Positions 26,252 through 34,166 are shown, counted from the first letter of the stretch. The stretch: 46,281 nt of DNA from an uncultured Mycoplasmatota bacterium (GCA_900552235.1 URYZ01000003.1:1-46281), one strand, 5' to 3'. Notes: a model not told the origin generated them from the letters alone. Made by a program: numbers and translations.

Positions 26252-26473
26252 CTAATCTTCAAAATGTATTTCTAAATTTCCTATTAATATATCGGTATAT
26301 GTAAATGACCTTTTTATTCCTGTATCATTTGGTTTAACAACAAATAAATATTTATAAGTATTAATTATTCTTCCATCAAATTCTTCAATTTGATTTCTGT
26401 TTCCATTAAATTTAAATCTAACATTTTTAGATGAATTCTCCTCTAACATATTTTTTATTTTAGTTATATTCAT
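26252..26473 (-). CDS. veg: Veg family protein
   Basis: Veg is a small conserved protein of Bacillota; in B. subtilis it has been linked to biofilm gene expression and is strongly transcribed. The 73 residues match the family: I-K-x-M-L-E at about 6-11, then V-R-F-K-F-N-G-N-R-N (about 18-27), D-G-R-I-I-N-T-Y, L-F-V-V-K-P and S-F-T-Y-T-D-I-L-I-G-N-L-E-I. The gene overlaps the 3' end of yabG by four bases (ATGA). The order rsmA-yabG-veg is that of B. subtilis. Confidence 0.88.
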   Translation of the reverse strand: MNITKIKNMLEENSSKNVRFKFNGNRNQIEEFDGRIINTYKYLFVVKPNDTGIKRSFTYTDILIGNLEIHFED

Positions 26474-27264
26474 CTAGGATACCCCACATACATGGTACCA
26501 TTTGTTATAATACCCCCAATACCGGAAGAACCATATTTTGTTTTATCTAAAATACCAATTAAATCAATTGGCTTTCCTTTATCAGATAAACTTATACTTG
26601 ACGCTACAATAGCAGGATCTAAAGCATGAATATTAATTCTTTTAGGACTTGAAGCAAAATTTGATCCAGCCTTTATTAACTCTTCATAATTTGATTGACA
26701 AGCCCCAGCTATTATAATGAGTTTTTCTTGGTCTTTTTCATATTTCCTCGCATTTCTAACAGCACTAATAAAATTCATACTATTTTTATAATTGTTATTA
26801 TCTTTATAATCATCATAATCTTTACTATTATAAGCATCATGCCCTGTTATTACTAAAATATCAGGTTTTATTTCATTCAAATATTTTTCAATATTTGAAG
26901 AAACATCTTTTTCTTTCATAACAATTCCATACGATAAAACATTCATATTTTTATAAAATTTCATACACCTATCCAGGTATTCTTTATCAGCATCAATATG
27001 TAAAACTTTACCAGGTAAATAGAAATATTCATCTCTATTTAAATGGCTAAAAGAATCCATCCTTTCAAGAAGTTTACTATCATCTGTTTCTAAATCTTCC
27101 TTACATTTTTCACAAAAAACTAAATCGCTTACATTAGAATCTGCAATTAATCTTATATTTACACCTTGAAGTATAGCTATATCATCTTTTATATCTATTA
27201 TTTTAAAAACTGTATCATTGTTATAAGAAGCTCTAGTAACATAATCACCAACATTAAAAAGCAT
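26470..27264 (-). CDS. yabG: Sporulation-specific protease YabG
   Basis: YabG is a cysteine-type protease that trims spore coat proteins in B. subtilis and clostridia. The 264-residue product has the N-terminal G-D-Y-V-T-R segment, the P-G-K-V-L-H-I-D-A-D region (about 80-89), the candidate catalytic His in V-I-T-G-H-D-A (about 138-144) and Cys in I-I-A-G-A-C-Q-S-N-Y-E (about 183-193), then the family's N-I-H-A-L-D-P and G-I-G-G-I-I-T. The start codon lies within the 3' arm of a 12-bp hairpin and the ribosome binding site (GGGGAG) in its loop, so initiation may depend on RNA folding. It overlaps veg. Confidence 0.93.
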   Translation of the reverse strand: MLFNVGDYVTRASYNNDTVFKIIDIKDDIAILQGVNIRLIADSNVSDLVFCEKCKEDLETDDSKLLERMDSFSHLNRDEYFYLPGKVLHIDADKEYLDRCMKFYKNMNVLSYGIVMKEKDVSSNIEKYLNEIKPDILVITGHDAYNSKDYDDYKDNNNYKNSMNFISAVRNARKYEKDQEKLIIIAGACQSNYEELIKAGSNFASSPKRINIHALDPAIVASSISLSDKGKPIDLIGILDKTKYGSSGIGGIITNGTMYVGYPR

Positions 27265-27293
27265 ATAATCATCTCCCCTAAATTATATGCTTT
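27258..27293 (-). promoter_or_regulatory. Hairpin spanning the yabG initiation region; possible terminator of rsmA
   Basis: On the minus strand AAAGCATATAAT, a 12-base loop and ATTATATGCTTT followed by more T. The 12-bp stem is perfect. The loop holds the Shine-Dalgarno GGGGAG and the 3' arm holds the yabG ATG. It can work as a terminator for rsmA transcripts and as a translational lock on yabG. The regulatory role is inferred. Confidence 0.55.
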
Positions 27294-27306
27294 ATTTTTA
27301 TAAATA

Positions 27307-28122
27307 TTATTTTTCCTTTTCAAATAATACTAGATTGTTAGCAATATCAACAAATATATTAATACTTAAAGCTTCTGCTCTTACATTTAAATCATAGTTA
27401 TATTTATTTAAAACTTTTTCTATAACTTCTAAATTATATTCTTTTAAATTGTTTCTAATATTTTTTCTTTTAAATTTAAAGCTATCTCTAACAAGTTTAA
27501 AGAATAAATCTTCATCATAAACTTCCAACATTTTATCTTTCTTTTTAAAAGATACAACGATACTATCAACGTTAGGTCTAGGTAAAAAACTATTTCTTTT
27601 AACAATAAATTCCTTTTTAATATCATAATAATAATTTAAATAAACAGACAATGAACTATATTCTTTTGTTCCTACCTTGGCACTAAATCTATCTCCAACT
27701 TCTTTTTGGACCATAAATACTAAAGTATCAGCATCTATTTTACTATTGATTATCTTTTCTATAATGGGAGTTGTTATATAATATGGTAGATTAGCAACAA
27801 CATACAACTTATCATATTTAAAAAGCTTTATATCCGAATTTACGTCCCTTTTTAAGAAATCTCCTAAAATAACATTGTAATTATTATATTCCTTTAAATT
27901 ATCTTTTAAATAAGGGATAACTTCTTCATCTATTTCATAACATAAAACTTTATCATAATATGTACATAATTGTTTTGTTAATCTTCCATCACCACATCCT
28001 ATTTCAATAACTAAAGAATTTGCTTTATCTTTTATTACATTAGCTATTTTATTAGTAATATTACTATCAATTAAAAAGTTTTGACCATATTTTTTCTTAA
28101 ATTTAAAATTTTTTATTTCCAT
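27307..28122 (-). CDS. rsmA: 16S rRNA dimethyladenosine transferase (KsgA)
   Basis: Dimethylates two adjacent adenosines near the 3' end of 16S rRNA, a late step of small-subunit assembly. The 271 residues show K-K-Y-G-Q-N-F-L-I-D (about 10-19), the SAM motif V-I-E-I-G-C-G-D-G-R-L-T (about 38-49), the catalytic N-L-P-Y-Y-I-T (about 111-117) and a helical C-terminal rRNA-binding domain. The -10 element sits so close that the predicted leader is only about 10 bases. In B. subtilis rnmV precedes it; no rnmV gene is present, and the TasA/SipW-type cluster occupies the space instead. Confidence 0.96.
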   Translation of the reverse strand: MEIKNFKFKKKYGQNFLIDSNITNKIANVIKDKANSLVIEIGCGDGRLTKQLCTYYDKVLCYEIDEEVIPYLKDNLKEYNNYNVILGDFLKRDVNSDIKLFKYDKLYVVANLPYYITTPIIEKIINSKIDADTLVFMVQKEVGDRFSAKVGTKEYSSLSVYLNYYYDIKKEFIVKRNSFLPRPNVDSIVVSFKKKDKMLEVYDEDLFFKLVRDSFKFKRKNIRNNLKEYNLEVIEKVLNKYNYDLNVRAEALSINIFVDIANNLVLFEKEK

Positions 28123-28138
28123 AACACATCACAATAAA

Positions 28139-28144
28139 ATTATA
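28139..28144 (-). promoter_or_regulatory. Extended -10 promoter of rsmA
   Basis: On the minus strand TG-T-TATAAT, about 17 bases before the rsmA ATG, leaving a leader of about 10 bases. No clear -35 is seen. The element sits between the terminator of the upstream cluster and rsmA. Confidence 0.45.
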
Positions 28145-28177
28145 ACAAAAAAAATAGAAATTTAAAACTTCTATTTT
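28145..28177 (-). terminator. Terminator of the surface-protein cluster
   Basis: On the minus strand AAAATAGAA, loop GTTTTAAAT, TTCTATTTT followed by TTTT. It overlaps the stop codon of the last gene of the cluster. Confidence 0.7.
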
Positions 28178-28727
28178 ATAATTCTTCTTCCGTTTCTTCT
28201 TTAGACAATTCTAAATTTTGTTTAACTACTTCTTTTTCATCAAATATTTCTTCAGGTAAACTGTTTTTCATATCATATATTTGATATTTATTTTTCTTTT
28301 TTTCTTTACCTAAAACTGATGCTACAATTAAGAAAAAGTTACTTACTATTAAACAATATAACATAGATACAACAAAAGTTAAATTATCTGAAAAGAAAGA
28401 TGGATTGTAATTTATACCATATTTATGATATAAAACCATATTTGTATCTAATTTAGCTCTTACTCCAAATACGATTATTGCAGTAAATACAATACAACTT
28501 ACAAAATTTAAAAGTAAATTGTCATTAATTTTACTATCTCTTCTAATAAGATTAACTATATATATAACTAATAATAAAATAAATGGTATAAAAACACTAA
28601 TAGCATCAAGTAAACTTTTTTCTAATCTACTGTAAGTAGATAAAATACCAAATAAAACAGACATAATCGATAAGATAAAAAGTAATATTTTTAAAATTCC
28701 AAACATTTTTGCTAAAATTTTATTCAT
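28176..28727 (-). CDS. Four-helix membrane protein of the surface-protein cluster
   Basis: Not recognised. The 183-residue product has four predicted membrane helices (about 8-28, 40-60, 72-90 and 114-138), an extracytoplasmic-type loop and a charged cytoplasmic C-terminal tail rich in E and K (about 145-183). The start codon overlaps the stop of the preceding gene (TAATG), and a terminator follows, so it is the last member of the operon that begins with the TasA-like genes. It may serve assembly or anchoring of the secreted proteins (inference from position only). Confidence 0.75.
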   Translation of the reverse strand: MNKILAKMFGILKILLFILSIMSVLFGILSTYSRLEKSLLDAISVFIPFILLLVIYIVNLIRRDSKINDNLLLNFVSCIVFTAIIVFGVRAKLDTNMVLYHKYGINYNPSFFSDNLTFVVSMLYCLIVSNFFLIVASVLGKEKKKNKYQIYDMKNSLPEEIFDEKEVVKQNLELSKEETEEEL

Positions 28728-29431
28728 TATCTATTACCTCCAAACTCATTAACATACCAATTAGAAGATTCTTCAACAGCATTTATTAATCTACTATAAT
28801 TTGATAAATTAGTAAAAAATGTATCTGCTGTAAAATTATAAATTGTATTTCTTACCGTATCTGTTGTCCAATAATATGAACTATTAAATAAAAGCCTATT
28901 TTCTAATCTTGAAACATCGACAGAAAGTTCTTTTCTTTCTCTTATTAAATTCTTATTAACATCATTATAGCTATTTATGTTTACTTCATATTTGTTAATT
29001 GCTTCTTCCACGTCAGTTTGAATAATTAATATACAATATGGTTGAATATTTCTATTAAGTTCCCTATTATAATTATAAACATCCGCTGCAGTAAATGAAG
29101 TTTTATTTATATTATAAAAATCAGTTTGTTTTATCTTTTCAACACATTGTTTTATTCTAGCATTATATGTTAAAGCAACTAATCTTCTTTTTTGGTCTCT
29201 TATTTCATCAACATTAATCTTGCTTATATTATTTTCAATAGTATCTACACTTGTTTTAAAAGAAGTATACTCTTTACTATCATTAATATTGTAAGTATAT
29301 TGTCTATTTACTTCCAAATAGTGATAAACATTACTTAAAAGTAAATGTGATCCTAAAATAAGAGTTAGAACCATAAGACTATTTGCAAATAATTCAAATA
29401 TTTCTTTAAAATAACTTTTCATATTTTTCAT
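28727..29431 (-). CDS. Membrane-anchored protein with long extracytoplasmic helical domain
   Basis: Not recognised. The 234 residues have an N-terminal cytoplasmic stretch of about 15 residues, one membrane helix (about 17-35) and an extracytoplasmic region of about 195 residues that is predicted mostly helical, with heptad-like stretches (about 55-75 and 160-180), and that ends in E-S-S-N-W-Y-V-N-E-F-G-G-N-R. It is coupled to the four-helix gene by overlapping stop and start codons. Conserved tyrosines and the absence of catalytic motifs suggest a structural role. Confidence 0.75.
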   Translation of the reverse strand: MKNMKSYFKEIFELFANSLMVLTLILGSHLLLSNVYHYLEVNRQYTYNINDSKEYTSFKTSVDTIENNISKINVDEIRDQKRRLVALTYNARIKQCVEKIKQTDFYNINKTSFTAADVYNYNRELNRNIQPYCILIIQTDVEEAINKYEVNINSYNDVNKNLIRERKELSVDVSRLENRLLFNSSYYWTTDTVRNTIYNFTADTFFTNLSNYSRLINAVEESSNWYVNEFGGNR

Positions 29432-29441
29432 CCCTTTTTAT

Positions 29442-30023
29442 TTATTTTTTAATAATAATTTCATAATTGTAATAACCAACAGCATTGCTATTAGCCCAAA
29501 TTAATATCTCATAATTATCGGTACTTTTTAAATTAATTGATGTTGTTAATAACACATTATTTCTTATTTCACCTAAATTACCTTGTTTTATTTTTTCACC
29601 ATTTTTAATAACGGCATAGTTTAAATTTTTTCTATTTACCATTTTACCATTATTATCGAGTTTTTTATCATTAATAGCAAGTTTATAAGTTATTTGATAT
29701 TCATTATCATTTCTTACATAAAATTTATATTTATTAGATTTATCATAACTATTATATACTTTTACATTTTCAATATAGTTAGTAAAATTATCATATTGAT
29801 ATATCCCAAGTAAATCACCTTGGTGGATTGTATTATCGTTTATTTTATTATAATGTTTTGATAATAAATACCCAATGAACATTCCTAAAAATACTGCAAG
29901 TAATATAATTATAACAAATAAAATAAATTTTTTATTCTTTTCTTTTTCTTTATATTCATTTACTTCATTTGGACTTACTTCTTCTGTATATAAATAATTA
30001 TCATCAAAGGATTTCTGTGTCAT
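29442..30023 (-). CDS. Membrane-anchored beta-sandwich protein, TasA-like relative
   Basis: A 193-residue protein with a charged cytoplasmic N terminus (about 1-32), one membrane helix (about 33-56) and an extracytoplasmic domain of alternating hydrophobic and polar residues typical of a beta sandwich. The C-terminal N-Y-E-I-L-I-W-A-N-S resembles the Y-x-x-R-x-W strand of the TasA-like genes further upstream, so it may be a distant paralogue. The start at 30023 is set by AAGGTGGTGAT about 5 bases upstream; it overlaps the 3' end of the signal peptidase gene. Confidence 0.7.
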   Translation of the reverse strand: MTQKSFDDNYLYTEEVSPNEVNEYKEKEKNKKFILFVIIILLAVFLGMFIGYLLSKHYNKINDNTIHQGDLLGIYQYDNFTNYIENVKVYNSYDKSNKYKFYVRNDNEYQITYKLAINDKKLDNNGKMVNRKNLNYAVIKNGEKIKQGNLGEIRNNVLLTTSINLKSTDNYEILIWANSNAVGYYNYEIIIKK

Positions 30024-30681
30024 TTGAATCACCACCTTCTAAAACTTCAACATCATCATCAACTGTATTTAGTTTTTTGTTTAAATCTTCTTTTGCTTTT
30101 AATTTTTTCTTACTAAGTTTCGGTTGTTTCTTTTTATTAAATGCTATTTTTAATACTTTTAATAAATCATATACTACTATACCAACACAAGGTATTACTA
30201 TAACAACAATCCATCCTACTTTACTTAGTATAAATTCTTGAATAAAACCAACCTTAGGAATAACAAATATAACTTTACCAATAACATCATCTTGACTTAC
30301 ATAATGTGTATCAGCTGTATTATTATTATCTCCTTTTGTTGAATAATAATATTTTCCATTTTCTATTTTTATATCAATTATTCTATGCGTGATAGTTATT
30401 TGTCCATTACCACGATTAGAATAAAAAGTAATTATGTCCCCTACTTCATATATGTTATTTTTATTTTTATAGTCAATAACAACATCTCCTGCCATTATTG
30501 TTTTTTCCATACTTGTTGTTAATATTGTGTACATATTAAACTTAATTTCATCCAGTCTGTTTTGCCTAGCATATATTTTAATTGTTACAATATAGAAAAC
30601 TAATAATATAATTATTCCCATTAATACCCAAAATAAAATATTCGAAATTATTTTAGATAGTTTCTTAAAAAAGTCTCTCAT
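30004..30681 (-). CDS. sipW: Signal peptidase I of the SipW (ER) type
   Basis: Membrane-bound signal peptidase of family S26B, which uses a Ser-His pair in place of Ser-Lys and in B. subtilis processes TasA and TapA. The 225-residue product has an N-terminal membrane helix (about 12-33), catalytic Ser57 in T-T-S-M-E-K, His99 in I-T-H-R-I, acidic residues in S-T-K-G-D-N-N-N-T-A-D (about 114-124), a second helix (about 152-175) and a charged cytoplasmic tail. The His instead of Lys is the mark of the SipW type. It lies in one transcription run with the TasA-like genes, its probable substrates. Confidence 0.9.
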   Translation of the reverse strand: MRDFFKKLSKIISNILFWVLMGIIILLVFYIVTIKIYARQNRLDEIKFNMYTILTTSMEKTIMAGDVVIDYKNKNNIYEVGDIITFYSNRGNGQITITHRIIDIKIENGKYYYSTKGDNNNTADTHYVSQDDVIGKVIFVIPKVGFIQEFILSKVGWIVVIVIPCVGIVVYDLLKVLKIAFNKKKQPKLSKKKLKAKEDLNKKLNTVDDDVEVLEGGDSNDTEIL

Positions 30682-30712
30682 AATTTTTTACCCTTTTCTA
30701 TTCTTTTTTATT

Positions 30713-31408
30713 TTAATATGCATCTACATATAAATAACATTTAAATACCCTTGATACATTATCAACATTGTAATCTTTATCTACCCACATTCTAAACTTA
30801 TAAGTATGTAAAGCCCCAGTTTCTACTGTTTTTTTGTATAATTGTTTTGAATGATTTTTTCTTAAATCTAATGTACTATCAGGTAAACCTTCAAATGAAT
30901 TTACTTCATTTTCATTTATTGAAACAGCTTTACTATCTTCTTCTAAATATACTCTTACATATTTTTCATCTAAAGTATTAGAAGTTTCAATTGGAGTTAA
31001 TGTTATCTCATAAGTAAGACGTTTTATTTCATTCGATTCAATTTTGGTTGAAATTGTAAATTCAAAATATTCACCATCACCAGATAATTTTTTACCAACT
31101 TCATCTGTCATTGGGTATGTGTTTTGCATATTTATTGCATTCGTTTTTTCATTAAATGAGAACATTACCGCTCCTGCATTTATAATATTATTATTTGTAC
31201 CTTGTTTAATTTTAAACAAAGAAAATCCTGCAAAAGATACAAATAATGTTAATAAAACAAAAATAAGTACAAATAATAATAGTCTTTTTTGTTCCTGTTC
31301 TTCTTTTTGCAATATTTCATCTGCTACTTTATCTGCTACTTTCAATTCTTCGTTATTTAAACTATCTTTAATAATTGTAATATTTTCTTCATCGTCTAAA
31401 TGTTCCAT
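30713..31408 (-). CDS. TasA-like membrane-anchored or secreted protein (third paralogue)
   Basis: A protein of about 231 residues with a long acidic cytoplasmic N terminus (about 1-42), a membrane helix (about 43-66) and a beta-sandwich exodomain. It shares with the two genes upstream the pattern G-x-V/A-x-x-S-F-x-E, I-N-M-Q-N-T-Y-P, Y-F-E-F-T-I-S, Y-E-I-T-L-T, K-Y-V-R-V-Y-L and Y-K-F-R-M-W-V. Because the N terminus before the helix is long, it may stay anchored and act as adaptor like TapA (inference). The start at 31408 fits AAAGGATG 7 bases upstream. Confidence 0.78.
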   Translation of the reverse strand: MEHLDDEENITIIKDSLNNEELKVADKVADEILQKEEQEQKRLLLFVLIFVLLTLFVSFAGFSLFKIKQGTNNNIINAGAVMFSFNEKTNAINMQNTYPMTDEVGKKLSGDGEYFEFTISTKIESNEIKRLTYEITLTPIETSNTLDEKYVRVYLEEDSKAVSINENEVNSFEGLPDSTLDLRKNHSKQLYKKTVETGALHTYKFRMWVDKDYNVDNVSRVFKCYLYVDAY

Positions 31409-31490
31409 ATAACAACATCCTTTCAAAAGACTTACTATCTTACTATAAATAGAATACCATAAATTATAAAAAATTAAAACCTAAAAGTGA

Positions 31491-31528
31491 AAAAAAATAA
31501 AAAAAAACAGTAATTATTTACTGTTTTT
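31491..31528 (-). terminator. Terminator between TasA-like genes two and three
   Basis: On the minus strand AAAAACAGTAA, loop ATAA, TTACTGTTTTT followed by a long T run. It would leave the first two TasA-like genes as the most strongly expressed part of the cluster. Confidence 0.75.
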
Positions 31529-31560
31529 AGATTAAACATTTTTTTGTATTGTTTTTAGTA

Positions 31561-32232
31561 TTAAATTGTTGCAACAACTTTAACTCCGAATTTGAAAGTA
31601 TCAGTTTTTGTTGTATTAGTTGTTGTTCCCTCAGCTGTAGTATTACCATCAGTTGGTAAAACATAAGTATCAGCAACCCATGCTCTTAAAGTATAAGTTT
31701 CAGTAGCATTACCTGTTAAAGTTCCACTTGTAAGGTAATATTCAGTAATTAATTTACTACCATCAGTACCAACTAAAGTACCAGTATTAGCTTTAATAGA
31801 TGAAACAAGCACACCAGTATTAGCACTACCAAGTCCAGGTACATATGTATCACCTTTTTTAAGGTTGAATTTAATATAATTTTCTGTTAATGGATTTGGA
31901 GTAGCTTTACCATTAGTAACATTAGCTAATGCAATTTCATAATTAATTTTAGTAGTCGCATTTGAAACAGTAGATGTTACAGTGAAAACTAAGTCTTGTG
32001 AAACACCTTCTACTCCTTTTGAACCTTCAGCATCAGTTGAAGGATAAACATTTTTTAGATTAATTGTACTAGTTTCAGCATATGAAACTGATACAGTACC
32101 TGTACTAATTACATTTTCTTTTGATCCATTAGCACTAAATGTATACATAGCGTAACTTACACCAATTACAACAACTAATAAAAGGATAACTCCTAAAACA
32201 CTAAAAAGTAATGTTTTTTTGTTTTCAGTCAT
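31561..32232 (-). CDS. TasA-like secreted fibre protein, second paralogue
   Basis: A 223-residue secreted protein. It has a short positive N terminus (M-T-E-N-K-K-T), a hydrophobic signal helix (about 8-28) ending in V-S-Y-A-M-Y-T-F-S-A-N-G-S, and a T/S/N/V-rich beta-sandwich domain with T-G-T-V-S-V-S-Y, I-N-L-K-N-V-Y-P, D-L-V-F-T-V-T and Y-T-L-R-A-W-V-A-D. This is the layout of SipW-dependent TasA/camelysin proteins, which lose their signal and polymerise at the surface. Codon usage is richer in GCT/ACA/GTA than in the neighbours, as in highly expressed secreted proteins. No cysteines are present. Confidence 0.82.
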   Translation of the reverse strand: MTENKKTLLFSVLGVILLLVVVIGVSYAMYTFSANGSKENVISTGTVSVSYAETSTINLKNVYPSTDAEGSKGVEGVSQDLVFTVTSTVSNATTKINYEIALANVTNGKATPNPLTENYIKFNLKKGDTYVPGLGSANTGVLVSSIKANTGTLVGTDGSKLITEYYLTSGTLTGNATETYTLRAWVADTYVLPTDGNTTAEGTTTNTTKTDTFKFGVKVVATI

Positions 32233-32253
32233 TTTTTTATATCTCCTTTCTTA

Positions 32254-32934
32254 TTATTTGCCTAAAGCACTAACAGTTGAATCAACATTTACTTTTAATC
32301 TATAAGAATAGGTTTTTGTTGAATCAAGAGTATTAGTATTATCATCAGCAGTCATAGCAAATTTTGTAGTATCAGCTAACCACATTCTTAATCTATAAGT
32401 TTCAGCTGCTCCTGTATAAACTGCTCCTGCTTCATCAGTTACAGTATATAACACATACTTATCTGCTGTGCCACTAAGTATATTATCAGGCTTAACTATA
32501 TCTGCTAAGCTTTTAGCAGCAACTACTGTTGTTTCAGTTGAACCACTAACTTTAGTTAAACCAACTCTAACATATTTTGTAGCTAATTGTTTTACTGTTT
32601 CCCCTGTTGTCACAGTTCCTGGAGTTACAGTAATAGTATAAGGTACTTTTACTACAGCATTAGTTTTTCTAGTCACAGTAAATTCAAAATACTCTCCTGC
32701 TGTTGTACTTGCCATAGCTGTTGCATCAGCAGTTGGTTGAGCATCAGTAATATTAATTACAGATTCAGATTCACTAAAACTCATAGTAATAGTCCCAACT
32801 TGTATTTGATTAGCCTTATCTGATGTGTTTGCAAAACTAAATGCAGCAAATGAAACACCTACTACTGCTACTACTAAAATAGCAACTCCTAATACAGATA
32901 ACAATACTTTTTTAGAATTATTTTCTTCCATCAT
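32254..32934 (-). CDS. TasA-like secreted fibre protein, first paralogue
   Basis: First gene of the cluster, 226 residues: charged N terminus (E-E-N-N-S-K-K), signal helix (about 9-32) with V-S-F-A-A-F-S-F-A, then V-G-T-I-T-M-S-F-S-E-S-E, a beta-rich domain with Y-F-E-F-T-V-T-R, V-P-Y-T-I-T-V-T, K-Y-V-R-V-G-L and the conserved Y-R-L-R-M-W-L. Very rich in T, A, V and S, without cysteine. AGGAGG lies 9 bases before the first of two adjacent ATGs. A promoter is found upstream. The paralogue is only 21 bases downstream, so both are made from one message. Confidence 0.82.
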   Translation of the reverse strand: MMEENNSKKVLLSVLGVAILVVAVVGVSFAAFSFANTSDKANQIQVGTITMSFSESESVINITDAQPTADATAMASTTAGEYFEFTVTRKTNAVVKVPYTITVTPGTVTTGETVKQLATKYVRVGLTKVSGSTETTVVAAKSLADIVKPDNILSGTADKYVLYTVTDEAGAVYTGAAETYRLRMWLADTTKFAMTADDNTNTLDSTKTYSYRLKVNVDSTVSALGK

Positions 32935-32960
32935 TTTGTTTAACCTCCTTTACAATAATA

Positions 32961-32989
32961 ATATTATCTTATTTTGAAATTAAACGCAA
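32961..32989 (-). promoter_or_regulatory. Promoter of the TasA-like cluster
   Basis: On the minus strand TTGCGT (-35), 17 bases and TAATAT (-10), close before the first TasA-like gene. Confidence 0.45.
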
Positions 32990-33016
32990 TAGATTTTTTA
33001 AATTTTTATATTTTTT

Positions 33017-33766
33017 TTACATAATATTAAATATTTTACAAACATTATCGGTTGTTTTTTTTGCAACTTCACTAATAGTTATATTTTTTATATTACTTAG
33101 ACATTCTGCAATTAATTTTATATTTTTAGGTTCATTTACACTGCCTCTTATTGGAGATAAAAAAGGGCTATCTGTTTCAAGAACTATATTTTCTAATGGT
33201 ATATCTTTAATAACGTCCTTTAAATTACTATTTTTAAATGTTAATACTCCTCCAATTCCTAACTTATATCCTAATTTTATATATTCATTTGCTACTTCTT
33301 TACTTTCACTAAAACAATGTATTACACCAAAAGATTTATAATTTTTAAGTATATCAATTGTATCTTTAACTGCATCCCTTGAATGAATAACAATTGGTAA
33401 GTTATATTTATTTGCTAGTTGTATTTGTTTTATAAATAATTCTTTTTGTTTTTCCTTATTCTTTTTAGTATAATGATAATCTAATCCTATTTCTCCAATA
33501 GCTACTAATTTATCTTTATTTTCTATTATTTGTTTTTCTAAAAGAATTAAGTCTTCAAGAGTATAGCTATCAGTACAATCAGGATGATATCCCAAGGTTA
33601 AATAAATATTATTATAATTTTTACATGCTTTTATATTTAATAAATTATCTTCTTTAGAATTACCACCTAAAATTAAATATAAAACATCTTCCTTTTTAGC
33701 ATCATTAACTATTTTTTCTAAATCACTATCTTTTTCTATATGAAAATGTGTATCTATTAAAATCAT
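33017..33766 (-). CDS. tatD: TatD-family metal-dependent hydrolase
   Basis: TatD proteins are metal-dependent nucleases of the amidohydrolase fold. The 249-residue product has the metal motif D-T-H-F-H at the N terminus, L-G-Y-H-P-D (about 66-71), G-E-I-G-L-D-Y-H-Y (about 92-100), I-V-I-H-S-R-D-A (about 124-131), V-I-H-C-F-S and E-T-D-S-P-F-L-S-P near the C terminus, covering all ligands. The start at 33766 fits GAAGGA 5-6 bases upstream. In B. subtilis tatD (yabD) follows metS, as here with metG, and rnmV and ksgA follow; here rnmV is missing. Confidence 0.93.
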   Translation of the reverse strand: MILIDTHFHIEKDSDLEKIVNDAKKEDVLYLILGGNSKEDNLLNIKACKNYNNIYLTLGYHPDCTDSYTLEDLILLEKQIIENKDKLVAIGEIGLDYHYTKKNKEKQKELFIKQIQLANKYNLPIVIHSRDAVKDTIDILKNYKSFGVIHCFSESKEVANEYIKLGYKLGIGGVLTFKNSNLKDVIKDIPLENIVLETDSPFLSPIRGSVNEPKNIKLIAECLSNIKNITISEVAKKTTDNVCKIFNIM

Positions 33767-33915
33767 TTTTATTCCTTCTTTCAATTCTTATTATTTAATA
33801 ATCTCATGAACTAATTATATACTATATTTTCTTCTATTCCAAGTTTTAGAAAAATATTTTCAATTATAATAAAATTCAACAATTTTACCAAATAAAAAAA
33901 GGCCCTTATTAACCC

Positions 33916-34056
33916 TTAAACAACTTTTTTTAATCTAATACCAAATCCTAATAAAATAAGTAAATATCCTAAATCTAAAATATTTCTTGTTTGAATAATT
34001 GATGTTATTAAACCAATTATAAATAATACTAAAACTAACACTGCCATTTTTCTCAT
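33916..34056 (-). CDS. Small two-helix membrane peptide (46 residues)
   Basis: A short gene with a good ribosome binding site (AAAAGGAG, 6-7 bases before ATG). It encodes 46 residues: a basic start (M-R-K-M), a first hydrophobic helix (about 4-20), a polar turn Q-T-R-N (about 22-25), a second hydrophobic helix (about 26-39) and a basic end (R-L-K-K-V-V). This is a hairpin membrane peptide with positive ends inside. No family is recognised. It could be a type I toxin, but no antisense RNA is evident, or a small membrane regulator. Confidence 0.6.
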   Translation of the reverse strand: MRKMAVLVLVLFIIGLITSIIQTRNILDLGYLLILLGFGIRLKKVV

Positions 34057-34122
34057 AATTATTCTCCTTTTATAAGTGTTTTTTAGTACTGCAAATTTAA
34101 TATATCTTAAATAAATTTTAAT

Positions 34123-34166
34123 TTCAAGAAAAAAACAACTGTAAATATTTAATTTACACTTGTTTT
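34123..34166 (-). terminator. Terminator of metG
   Basis: On the minus strand AAAACAAGTGTAAAT, loop TAAAT, ATTTACAGTTGTTTT followed by T. The 15-bp stem has one G-G mismatch and lies just after the metG stop codon. Confidence 0.75.

Noticed and set aside
28122..28144. Leaderless rsmA mRNA
   Set aside because: The predicted leader is very short but still about 10 bases, and the start of transcription is only estimated.
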